Shown piece after piece: positions 36,679 to 44,397 of a stretch of 64,000 nucleotides of DNA. Position 1 is the stretch's first letter. Every line of letters begins with the position of its first letter. Origin of the DNA: Mesorhizobium sp. (lineage in GTDB: Bacteria; Pseudomonadota; Alphaproteobacteria; Rhizobiales; Rhizobiaceae); NCBI RefSeq assembly GCF_005063415.1, contig NZ_SUEG01000008.1, positions 20,579 through 84,578 of the forward strand, in the 5' to 3' direction. The notes beneath the pieces were generated by a model, which had not been told where the DNA came from, did not search any database, and was given only the letters and a program-made list of their open reading frames with translations. The translations under genes were made by a program, and so were the position numbers.

Positions 36679-37869
36679 GGATCTATCGTCTGTTTGATCA
36701 TGAACCTTTCCGAAACCGGGCCCCACATTTAGGGACCATGTTCGATACCGCTCGCGCAGGATTTGCGCCGAGCGACGTGCGCCTTCCAGATCGAGATGAT
36801 GCGCGGATGGCGTCGGCCCCCCAAGCGCCTGTTCGATCGCTTGCGCCAAACCTTCAGGTGTTAGGTCCTTTTCCATCAGCACCGTTGCAAGACCGAGTTC
36901 TTCGAGCATCAGGGCGCGAACCGTCTGTTCGGTTTCCCCGCCGGCTGCGAATGGAACGAGCAGGGAGCGACAACCCGCGCGCAGGACATCGCAGACCGTG
37001 TTGTAACCCGCCTGCGAGACTGACAGGCGGGCGCCGGTCAGCAGGCTGGCGAAATCCTCGCGGAACCGGAAGATGGACAGGCCCGGCGTCGCATCGCGCG
37101 CGATGTCAAACTCGTCTTTCGGCAGGTTTGGGCCGGTGATCAAACACCATTTCCAAGCGTTGTTGGCATTCTGCGCCGCTGCGATGGTGGAGCTGACAAG
37201 GCTCTTTCCGGCAGCCCCGCCGCCAACCGACACCAGAACGTCGAAGCGCTCGGAGGCCGCGGGCGAGGGCGGCGCGGCAACGAGCCCTGTGTAGGTGACC
37301 TCGGCCCTGATCGCCCCAGCCAGTGGAAATGTCTTGTCGATGGTTGCGAAAGCCGGATCGCCGTGGACCAAAACGAGGTCGAAATGCCTGTTGATGAGAT
37401 CGACCGTTTCCTCGTTTCGGCCCGGCTTGACGCGCTCCTGAAGGATATCACGGACGGACGTCGCCAGCAGCGGTCTGGGCGACGTCGCGTCGATGGCCTC
37501 GATCAGCGGCAAGAGTTCGAAACGCATCTGCCGGCGTCCAAATGGAAACGCCTCGACAATGACGATATCAGGCCTGCAATCCCGGAATGCCTGCAGCAGC
37601 ATCTCTGAACGCCATTTCTTGAAATCATCGTCGATGGGTTTGCCTTGCAGGTCGACAAGTCCGGAAAATCCTTCATCACCGGAGGTGACAGGTGGCAGGG
37701 TTACAGATTTTACACCCGGTCCCGGAAACCCCGCGATCGGCGCTCCGCCGGTCACGACGGTTACGTCAAACCCGTCATCGACCAGAGCCGCCGCAATGCG
37801 GCTGGCGCGCGCGAGATGGCCGATACCGAGCAGGTGCTGGACATAGAAGAAAGCGCGCAGCCGCTTCAT
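36676..37869 (-). CDS. MurG-like GT-B glycosyltransferase
   Basis: About 397 residues. The N-terminus FFYVQHLLGIGHLARASRIA has the Gly-rich loop of MurG-type enzymes. The donor domain has LVSVGGGAAGKSLV, ARLSVSQAGYNTVCDVLRAG (the MurG-like SxGxNT motif) and LLVPFAAGGETEQTVRA. It probably transfers a sugar from a UDP-sugar to a lipid or glycan acceptor at the inner membrane. ATG 37869 overlaps the stop of the GT4 gene (ATGA), so the start is well supported. The TAG stop comes from the repeat edge. Confidence 0.9.
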   Translation of the reverse strand: MKRLRAFFYVQHLLGIGHLARASRIAAALVDDGFDVTVVTGGAPIAGFPGPGVKSVTLPPVTSGDEGFSGLVDLQGKPIDDDFKKWRSEMLLQAFRDCRPDIVIVEAFPFGRRQMRFELLPLIEAIDATSPRPLLATSVRDILQERVKPGRNEETVDLINRHFDLVLVHGDPAFATIDKTFPLAGAIRAEVTYTGLVAAPPSPAASERFDVLVSVGGGAAGKSLVSSTIAAAQNANNAWKWCLITGPNLPKDEFDIARDATPGLSIFRFREDFASLLTGARLSVSQAGYNTVCDVLRAGCRSLLVPFAAGGETEQTVRALMLEELGLATVLMEKDLTPEGLAQAIEQALGGPTPSAHHLDLEGARRSAQILRERYRTWSLNVGPGFGKVHDQTDDRS

Positions 37870-39110
37870 TCGGCGGCCCGCCACTCCCGCTCGAACAGCT
37901 CCTTGAGCTGTCCAATGCTTGCCATATGATCGAAATTGCCGCGCACGCGCCGCTCCGCGGCGTCGCCGAGGCGGTCGCGGAGCACGGGATCACGGATCAG
38001 GCGCTCCAGCGCCTGTGCCAGGGCAATCGGGTTTTCCGTCGGAACCAGCAGCCCGGTTTCATCCGGCGATAAAAGCTCCGGCACGCCGGAAATATCGGTC
38101 GACACGCAGGCAAGCCGCTGGCTAGCCGCTTCCACCAGAACGTTCGGCAGACCGTCCCGGTCACCATTTGCGGTGATCCTGCAGGCAAGGGCGAAGATGT
38201 CGGCACACCGGTAGTGCTCAAGCACCTCCTCCTGCGCCAGCGCGCCTTTCCAAGAGACGCGACGATCCAGGCCGAGCTTTTGCGCCAGCGCCTTGAGCCG
38301 TTCCAGTTCCTCGCCGCCGCCGATGTGCTCGAAACGCCACGCCAAATCACCAGGCAACAGGGCAAGGGCCTCCAGCAACGTATCGTAACCTTTCTTTTCA
38401 ACGGCGCGCCCGACGCTCAGAACGATAACGGGTTCGTCCGGCGCCGAGCCGTCATGCTGTTTTCGCGCCTCGCCGAAACTGCCGAAGCGATCAAGGTCGA
38501 GGCCATGATAGCTCAGATGCACAGACGAGTTGCCGTTAGCGAGTTTTTTCAGACGGTCGAAGCCGGTTTTCGTGCAAGTGACCGTCCAGCGGGCCGAGGA
38601 AAGCTTCCCAGCCAGATCCCAGTCCGCTGAAGTCCAGATGTCCTTGGCATGGGCCGAGCAGCTCCAGGGCAGGCCACGAAGCTGGCTGGCATAGCGCGTC
38701 ACCGATGCCGGTGTGTGCGCGAAATGTGCATGCAGCCAGCCTGCGTCTTCCGGCCATTCGGCCGCCAGCACGAGCGCTTGCCCGAAGCGGCGCGCGCGAT
38801 TGCGCGTAAAGTCGCGGGGCATATCGGCAGCCAGCGATCCGAGCGCGCGCCAGAAGCACGGCCGCAGCAGATAGGCAAACAGCGAGCGAAGCACGCGCAG
38901 CGGCTCTTGATGCAGATATTCCGGCAGATAATGGACGGGCGCTTTGATCTCGTCATGCACGGGGTGGCGTTTTTCGTCGGTCGGCCGCCTGAGCGCGACG
39001 AGTATCAGGTCGAACCCCGCACGCTCAAGACCGAGCAGTTCCTGCGCGATGAAGGTTTCGGACAGCCGCGGATAGCCCTTCAGAACCACGACGATCTTGC
39101 GATGTTGCAA
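37866..39110 (-). CDS. Glycosyltransferase family 4
   Basis: 414 residues. The acceptor half has VVVLKGYPRLSETFIAQELLG and WLHAHFAHTPASVTRYAS. The donor half has VLSVGRAVEKKGYDTLLEAL, RVSWKGALAQEEVLEHYRCA, DGLPNVLVEAASQRLACVST and GVPELLSPDETGLLVPT, the full GT4 pattern including the EX7E region. It is coupled to the MurG-like gene by a 4-bp overlap and lies 1 bp after the stop of the third transferase gene. The three form one operon for a multi-step glycan. Confidence 0.93.
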   Translation of the reverse strand: MQHRKIVVVLKGYPRLSETFIAQELLGLERAGFDLILVALRRPTDEKRHPVHDEIKAPVHYLPEYLHQEPLRVLRSLFAYLLRPCFWRALGSLAADMPRDFTRNRARRFGQALVLAAEWPEDAGWLHAHFAHTPASVTRYASQLRGLPWSCSAHAKDIWTSADWDLAGKLSSARWTVTCTKTGFDRLKKLANGNSSVHLSYHGLDLDRFGSFGEARKQHDGSAPDEPVIVLSVGRAVEKKGYDTLLEALALLPGDLAWRFEHIGGGEELERLKALAQKLGLDRRVSWKGALAQEEVLEHYRCADIFALACRITANGDRDGLPNVLVEAASQRLACVSTDISGVPELLSPDETGLLVPTENPIALAQALERLIRDPVLRDRLGDAAERRVRGNFDHMASIGQLKELFEREWRAAE

Positions 39111-39111
39111 C

Positions 39112-40326
39112 TCAGGTCATTCCTTCAATGACCGAAAGGTGATGGCCGGCCCGCCGGTCGAGCAGTTCCGCGACGATTTCGGAAATATGAGGCAGCCCCT
39201 CCAGCGTCAGATGCGGATTGCTCTGCGACGGGCGGGGCCGGTCCGGCAGCACCTTCAGTGCATCAGCAAACCGCCGGGAATCCTCGGCTTCTTCCGGCAA
39301 AAGCATCTCGATGAGGCCGAGTTCGGCTGCCCGCCGTGCGCGGATCAGTTGTTCCCGGCGGGGCTCGACGCGCGGCACGATCAGCGCCGGCTTGTCGAAA
39401 GACAGTATCTCGCAATAGGTGTTGTAGCCGCCCATCGCCACTACCGCCTTGGCGCCCGCAATCAGGTCTTCCATGCGGTTGTCGAACTCGATGATCTTGA
39501 TGTAGGGGATCTTGGACCCCTTCCTGAGCAGCTTGTTGCGCTTGCGCGCCGGCATGTAAGGCCCAAGCACGATCAGGGCTCTATGCTGCAATTGCGGATC
39601 CTGCTGATAGGCATCGATGACGTCGTGGATCAGATCGGCGCCGTCACCGCCGCCACCGGTGGTAACGAGGATATAGTCGCCCTCGGGCCGGTGGCCGGGC
39701 AACTCGTTCCGCTGCAGGCTCCGTTGCAGGAAACCGACGAACCTCATCTTTGCCCTGACAGCCGGGGGTACATCCAGGCCGGTCAACGGATCGTAGAAAT
39801 CCGGCGGACCATAGGCCCAGACCTTGTCGTAGAAGACGCCTATCTTGCGCATCACGTCTCTGCGTGCCCACTCTGCTTCGAGCAGATGCGGCGCATCCAT
39901 CACCTCGCGCAGGCCAAGCACCAGCGTGGTGCCCCGCGTCTTGAGGTAGGACAGCGTGTCCTCAATCTCACCGCGCAGGCCGAGCGGTTCCTTGTCGACG
40001 ATGAAGATATCCGGCCGGAAGGTCTCAGCTGTATGGCGGATGATCGACTGGCGCATCCTTAGCGTCTCATGCAGATCGATGTCCTTTTCCAGCGAGGTGT
40101 ATTCGCCGTTGCGCAGCTTGATGACGCTGGGGATCTTCACGAAGTCGACACGGGCGCGGTAGTCGAAGGCGCCAGCGATAGTCGCACCCGAAATGATAAG
40201 CACCTGAAGTCCGCGGAAATCCTCGACCAGCGAATGCGCGATAGTCCGGCACCGCTGCAAATGGCCGAGCCCGAACGTGTCGTGGCTGTACATGAGAATT
40301 CGAGCGTTTTCTGCGTGCTGGGTCAT
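39112..40326 (-). CDS. MurG-like GT-B glycosyltransferase (first gene of three)
   Basis: 404 residues. RILMYSHDTFGLGHLQRCRT is the Gly-rich N-terminal loop, ILVTTGGGGDGADLIHDVID the donor-domain start, and AVVAMGGYNTYCEILSFDKPAL the MurG-type GGxxT motif. LIVPRVEPRREQLIRARRA follows the pattern of the second MurG-like gene, so the two are distant paralogues. It is the first gene of the three-transferase operon and is probably involved in surface polysaccharide synthesis. It starts at ATG 40326. Confidence 0.9.
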   Translation of the reverse strand: MTQHAENARILMYSHDTFGLGHLQRCRTIAHSLVEDFRGLQVLIISGATIAGAFDYRARVDFVKIPSVIKLRNGEYTSLEKDIDLHETLRMRQSIIRHTAETFRPDIFIVDKEPLGLRGEIEDTLSYLKTRGTTLVLGLREVMDAPHLLEAEWARRDVMRKIGVFYDKVWAYGPPDFYDPLTGLDVPPAVRAKMRFVGFLQRSLQRNELPGHRPEGDYILVTTGGGGDGADLIHDVIDAYQQDPQLQHRALIVLGPYMPARKRNKLLRKGSKIPYIKIIEFDNRMEDLIAGAKAVVAMGGYNTYCEILSFDKPALIVPRVEPRREQLIRARRAAELGLIEMLLPEEAEDSRRFADALKVLPDRPRPSQSNPHLTLEGLPHISEIVAELLDRRAGHHLSVIEGMT

Positions 40327-40449
40327 TGTTGAACGTCTCTTAGAATTCTCGCTTTGAGGACCGTGAGCGACCCGACGGCTTCGAAACCATCCTGGTTTTG
40401 AAACATGAGGCCGCGATTTTCAATTTGTATTACTTCTGTGGAATGCCTG

Positions 40450-40851
40450 TCAGATAACTTTCTGATTGCCTGAGTCCGAAACTAGATGGATTGGCGAATA
40501 TCGCCTCGGCGGGAGCGGGCCGAGACTCCCTGTTGTTGTTTTGGGATGGGTGGACGGGGAAAGCGGTGTCCAAAAGATCGGCAGAAGTCATCCCTCTTGA
40601 TTCCAATAAGCTCCGGTCTCTCCGAACTCGATTGGTTTCGGAGCGGTGAAAGCGAATTCCGCTATCCTGCGCATATAGTCAATTGCTTGATCGGTATACG
40701 AAAGGACAGGGTCGCCGGGCGTCGCACGGCGCATGTTGTTGTAGAACTCATTTCGCGCGCCATTGGTCTCGGTCTTGGGGGACCAAAGGTGCTGCCCATC
40801 AATCTCTTGACGGGCGGTCTGATTATGATTCACCGACCAGAACTGAGCCAT
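40450..40851 (-). pseudogene. Decayed N-terminal half of an HNH-endonuclease-type protein
   Basis: From ATG 40851 the frame reads MAQFWSVNHNQTARQEIDGQ, HLWSPKTETNGARNEFYNNM, RRATPGDPVLSYTDQ and EFGETGAYWNQEG, then TGA at 40588-40590. It continues in the same frame as LLPIFWTPL, GPLPPRRYSPIHLVSDSGNQ and KVI to a second stop at 40450. The first segment matches, from memory, the N-terminal EVE/PUA-like domain that precedes an HNH nuclease in a group of restriction-type proteins, and the read-through segment fits the linker. The first stop probably replaces a Trp codon. The nuclease domain itself is missing. Confidence 0.6.
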
Positions 40852-41195
40852 CTATCGCCCAAGCTAGCCGGAATTTCGGCAGGAATCGAGTGGATGCCAG
40901 CGGTCACAACACACCGCCTGCAGCAGGGTGTGTGCAACACCGGTTGCTTGTCGATCGCTTTGGCCTCTGGCTAATGCCTTAGCTGGGGCGGTGACGGTAC
41001 TTTTTGAGACGACCTGAGCGCGTCGCCGAACGTCGCGAGGTGCGAAAATCGCTCGATTGGTCCCGATAGTTGGCGAAACCTCAATGAGTTTGATGATTGG
41101 CCTCGTAGGTTCACAGAGGGCGGCGACGATCTCGTCGGGGTTCTCTTCCGCCTAGTTGAAGATCCAGGCGGCCGACCGGGAGATCGACGACTTCA
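40852..41195. other. 344-bp region without a recognised gene
   Basis: No frame here has a recognisable family or good ribosome-binding site on either strand. It lies between the decayed HNH-type gene and an intact SRPBCC gene, and may contain the promoter of the decayed gene or further remnants. Confidence 0.4.
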
Positions 41196-41714
41196 TCACC
41201 GTCGCACGCTCGCGCCTAGCGTGACGAGAAGCTCGTCCAGTTGCTCGAACGTCTCGCCCATCGCATCCGCCGCCCCGGTGCCGGCAGCGTCGAGAGCTTC
41301 CTTTGAGGGATAGAGCTCGTGCATGACCAGCAGCGTCTTGCCACCTTTTTCCTCGAAGGTCACCGTGGTGATGGGTCCACCGTCACCACCCTCGTCATTG
41401 GTCCAGACGAGGCGCGAGTGCGGTGTCACTTCGATATACCTACCGAAGAACTCGTCAGGGTTTGAGGCATCGTGGCCGAACACCAAACGGTATCTGCCCC
41501 CGACACGAACATCCATCTCGCAGGAACGCAGGAACATGCCCATCGACTCCGGTGCCCACCACCGCATGAACAGCTCGGGCTTGGTCCAAGCCTCGAACAC
41601 GGTGCGCGCCGGCGCGTCAAAGGTTCGCGTAACGACCAGCTCCCGGTCGGACTTCCGTTCCACCATCGTGCGGTTCTGCATGGGGGTGGGCTCACTAGCT
41701 CTTGTTTCGTCCAT
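41196..41714 (-). CDS. SRPBCC (AHSA1-like) domain protein
   Basis: 172 residues. VVTRTFDAPARTVFEAWTKPELFMRWWAPE is the classic START/AHSA1 opening. RLVWTNDEGGDGGPITTVTF and GGKTLLVMHELYPSKEALDAA complete the domain, which forms a hydrophobic ligand cavity. Its function is unknown; such proteins are often paired with ArsR regulators, as here, where its start overlaps the ArsR stop by about 20 bp. A shorter start at an internal ATG (MQNRTMVERKSD) is possible. Confidence 0.88.
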   Translation of the reverse strand: MDETRASEPTPMQNRTMVERKSDRELVVTRTFDAPARTVFEAWTKPELFMRWWAPESMGMFLRSCEMDVRVGGRYRLVFGHDASNPDEFFGRYIEVTPHSRLVWTNDEGGDGGPITTVTFEEKGGKTLLVMHELYPSKEALDAAGTGAADAMGETFEQLDELLVTLGASVRR

Positions 41715-42057
41715 CGACTTTCTCCTTCCGTTTCAATTCCTCGACAACCTTGTCCAACTCGTTGAAGCGTGCGTCCCAGAGCTGGCGGTGCCTCTCGATC
41801 CATGCCGCCTCTTCCTCCAGTGCGCGTAGGCCAAGCTTGCAGGTCCGCACGCGCCCAACCTTCTCCGTGGTGACGAGCCCCGCCTTCTCCAAGACGCCGA
41901 CGTGCTTCTTCATGCCCGTGAGGGTCATGTGGAACTTTTCGGCAAGGTCCGTGATCGAGGCGTCTGCTCGTCCGAGTTGCTCCAAAACGCCGCGCCGGGT
42001 GGCGTCCGAGAGCGCGGCGAACGAGGCATCGAGGTGGGGCATTAAATACTGAACCAT
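41695..42057 (-). CDS. ArsR-family transcriptional regulator (SdpR-like)
   Basis: 120 residues, winged helix. LDASFAALSDATRRGVLEQLG and SITDLAEKFHMTLTGMKKHVGVLEKAGLV give the ArsR helix-turn-helix. No metal-binding Cys motif (CVC) is present, so it is not an arsenite-type sensor. The start MVQYL is supported because this N-terminus is common in the subgroup. The ATG sits in the centre of a perfect 32-bp palindrome, so autoregulation is very likely. It forms an operon with the SRPBCC gene. Confidence 0.9.
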   Translation of the reverse strand: MVQYLMPHLDASFAALSDATRRGVLEQLGRADASITDLAEKFHMTLTGMKKHVGVLEKAGLVTTEKVGRVRTCKLGLRALEEEAAWIERHRQLWDARFNELDKVVEELKRKEKVDGRNKS

Positions 42058-42073
42058 ATGGTTCAGTATTTAA
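42042..42073. promoter_or_regulatory. Perfect 32-bp palindrome, likely ArsR operator
   Basis: The arm TTAAATACTGAACCAT is followed by its exact reverse complement ATGGTTCAGTATTTAA, with no spacer. The start codon of the ArsR gene lies in the centre. Regulators of this SdpR-like type often bind AACCATATGGTT-like sites at their own start. Confidence 0.8.
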
Positions 42074-42161
42074 CAGACGGGTTGGCGGCGTGCAAGGGGA
42101 GGCCGAGTGGGCTGCGTTGCCGGCCGCCCCTTCTGGTAAATCGCAAGCGATTAGCGGATGT

Positions 42162-42515
42162 TCAAGTCGGAGCAGGGTCGGTGAGGAAGGGCATGATGTC
42201 CACGCCGTCTCCTGGGAAGACCGTGAAATGCGGGTGGTTCTCGAACAGGCGGGCGGCGGCATCGATGGTATCGGCCTCGACGACAATATAGCCGCAGAAA
42301 GGGTTCACGGCGTCGGCGATGCCGTCCCTGGTAACGCGCCTCGCCTTACCGACCATGCCGCCGCGATCGGGGAAAAATGCGGCATTTCTCTCCTCCCAGT
42401 CCGCCCACTGCTGTAGGCCGACGGCATCAATCGCATCTTGCTCGGGCTTAGGCAGGCTACGAAAGCGGGCGAGGTCTTCGGGCTTCATGGTGTAGACGGC
42501 GAGAAAACGGGGCAT
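42162..42515 (-). CDS. YCII-family small protein
   Basis: 117 residues. RFLAVYTMKPEDLARFRSLP and NPFCGYIVVEADTIDAAARLFENHPHF fit the YCII/DGPF ferredoxin-like fold. There are no catalytic motifs beyond a His near the C-terminus (HPHFTVFPG). Its role is unknown. It lies upstream of the ArsR gene on the same strand with a gap of about 100 bp. Confidence 0.75.
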   Translation of the reverse strand: MPRFLAVYTMKPEDLARFRSLPKPEQDAIDAVGLQQWADWEERNAAFFPDRGGMVGKARRVTRDGIADAVNPFCGYIVVEADTIDAAARLFENHPHFTVFPGDGVDIMPFLTDPAPT

Positions 42516-42998
42516 GCGGCGGTTTTTTCTTCATGCTGGCAGAAGCATGCTAGCTTAGTCTCCTGGAGGACCCAAGTCACTGCGCATTACCACCCTTTAA
42601 ATGCCCGCCCGCTATTTGCGTCAGTCCTGTCGATGCCTGTCAGTGAGCGCAGGTCCGAGTTTATGGGGGCTGCCTTGTTCATCCTCGGCGATCGCTCCGG
42701 CGCGCCGGATTGCCGTAAACACACCTCGACCAGTCTTTGCTTGAGCGGAGCAACTCCTGATCTCCCGCTTCGGCGAAGTAACCTCGCCACACTCTACGAT
42801 CTCCCAACTGCTGCGTCGGGCCGGTCTCAAGGGGCGTTCAGGCCAACAATGACCCGAGGCTGAAGCTGGCACCCATTTCGACGCTGACCTGCCGGCGGGC
42901 GGAACTGCTCCACCACCAGATCAACGGGCACATCAAGCGTCATCCCTGTTCGGGGGACAGCCCGAATGCAGTCCGGCCGCCAAACGATGTGCTCACGA
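42516..42998. other. 483-bp region without a confident gene
   Basis: Short open frames on both strands show no family likeness and no good ribosome-binding sites. One minus-strand frame (42827-43048) overlaps the HxlR gene end. It could contain decayed coding sequence, but nothing is recognisable. Confidence 0.4.
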
Positions 42999-43349
42999 TC
43001 ATTCAGCCGAAGAATCACGGAGCAGCAGGCGCGACCCGACGTCCACAATAGACCTGATAGCGGGAAGCAGTTCCTGCCCCAGCGACGTCAGCTCATACTC
43101 CACGGTCGGCGGCGATGTCGGCATCACGTTGCGATAGAGGACGCCGCGCTCCTCGAGGTCCCGCAGTCTGCTGGTCAGTACCTTCGCCGAAACGGCTGGG
43201 ATATCGCGGCGGAGTTCCGAGAACCGACGCGGGCCTTCGCTCAGGGACCAGAGCACCTCGGGTGTCCAGCAGCCGCCAAGCAGCGCCATGCACCTCGACA
43301 TGGGGCAGCCGGCGAGAGCCTTCACCTTTTTTCGCGTCTTGAGAACCAT
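42999..43349 (-). CDS. HxlR-family regulator (YtfH/QorR-like)
   Basis: 116 residues. AGCPMSRCMALLGGCWTPEVLWSL has the Cys and the helix of HxlR regulators, followed by RRFSELRRDIPAVSAKVLTSRLRDLEERG (recognition helix and wing). The position of the first Cys corresponds to the redox-sensing Cys of QorR-type regulators (family knowledge). It is divergent from a QorB-like reductase, the same layout as ytfH-ytfG in Escherichia coli. ATG 43349 follows AAGGG; a much longer frame upstream is ignored. Confidence 0.88.
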   Translation of the reverse strand: MVLKTRKKVKALAGCPMSRCMALLGGCWTPEVLWSLSEGPRRFSELRRDIPAVSAKVLTSRLRDLEERGVLYRNVMPTSPPTVEYELTSLGQELLPAIRSIVDVGSRLLLRDSSAE

Positions 43350-43378
43350 CGTGCACCCTTCTCGGGGAGTTTCCAGTT

Positions 43379-43402
43379 GGTTACCGGAAAATAGTGGTAA
43401 CC
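43379..43402. promoter_or_regulatory. Inverted repeat GGTTACC-N10-GGTAACC between divergent genes
   Basis: Seven-base arms separated by ten bases; a related GGTTTCC...GGTAAC pair follows at about 43413-43429. It lies between the HxlR regulator and its likely target, so it is a candidate operator. Confidence 0.5.
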
Positions 43403-43484
43403 ACAAGATACGTGGTTTCCAATGGTAACGATGGCCGCTATTCGAAGGCTCTCCGATCCACGCAACAACGAACTGGACTGAACG

Positions 43485-44339
43485 ATGTACGCAATAACTG
43501 GAGCAACGGGACAGCTTGGCCGCCTCGTGATCGAGACGCTGCTGAAGACCATTCCCGCCGACCGGATCGTCGCGGCGGTTCGCAATCCGGCAAAGGCCAG
43601 AGATCTGGCTGAGCGCGGTGTGACTGTACGCGAGGCGGACTACAACCGTCCCGACACGCTCGCCCCGGCCTTCGCCGGCGTCCAGAAACTGCTGCTGATT
43701 TCGTCCACCGAGGTCAGCGGCCGCCTGCCGCGGCATCAGGCGGTGATCGAGGCAGCCAAACGCGCCGGGGTTTCGCTAATCGCTTACACCAGCATGCTGC
43801 ACGCCGACACGTCTCCCGCAACGCTCGCAATCGAGCATCGCCAGACAGAGGAGGTCATTGCGGCCTCGGGGCTTCCTGCCGTCATCCTGCGCAATGGCTG
43901 GTACACCGAGAACCATCTGCTGGCGCTTCCGGCGGCTCTGGAGCACGGCGCCTTCGTCGGCGCCGCGAAAGACGGGCGCTTCTCGTCCGCGGCGCGGCGA
44001 GACTATGCCGAGGCCGCAGCCCTGGTGCTGACGACCGACGGCCAGGCGAGGAAAATATACGAGCTCGCCGCAGACCAGGCCTTCACGCTTGCCGAGCTTG
44101 CGGCGGAGTTTTCGCGGCAGTCGGGCAAGGCTATCGCCTACGACGATCTTTCCCAGGCCGCTTATCAGGATGTGTTGACGGGGGCCGGGCTGCCGGCCGA
44201 CTTCGCTGCGCTTCTGGCCGATACCGACGCTGCAGCCGCACGCGGAGCGTTGTTCGATGACGGAGGCGCCCTGGGGCGGCTGATCGGTCGTCCGACCACC
44301 TCGATGCAGAGCCTTGTCGCGGCTGCATTGCGCGGTTGA
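43485..44339 (+). CDS. qorB: NAD(P)H:quinone reductase-like protein (QorB/NmrA family)
   Basis: 284 residues. MYAITGATGQLGRLVIETLL is the Rossmann NAD(P) site, VAAVRNPAKARDLAERGVTVREADY matches QorB, and SMLHADTS, RNGWYTENHL and VGAAKDGRFSSAARRDYAEAA continue it to the family's usual length. QorB-type enzymes reduce quinones with NADPH in the cytosol. It is divergent from the HxlR regulator, which probably represses it and is released by oxidised or electrophilic compounds (inference). The symbol is by similarity only. Confidence 0.85.
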   Translation: MYAITGATGQLGRLVIETLLKTIPADRIVAAVRNPAKARDLAERGVTVREADYNRPDTLAPAFAGVQKLLLISSTEVSGRLPRHQAVIEAAKRAGVSLIAYTSMLHADTSPATLAIEHRQTEEVIAASGLPAVILRNGWYTENHLLALPAALEHGAFVGAAKDGRFSSAARRDYAEAAALVLTTDGQARKIYELAADQAFTLAELAAEFSRQSGKAIAYDDLSQAAYQDVLTGAGLPADFAALLADTDAAAARGALFDDGGALGRLIGRPTTSMQSLVAAALRG

Positions 44340-44397
44340 AGCCGGGGCTCAGAACTCGACGTGCATAGCGCCGCCGGTCGAAAGCGGATACGGGTCT

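Noticed and set aside
40486..40974. 162-codon plus-strand open frame
   Set aside because: Its product is unlike any known family, whereas the minus strand reads as a recognisable HNH-type relic.
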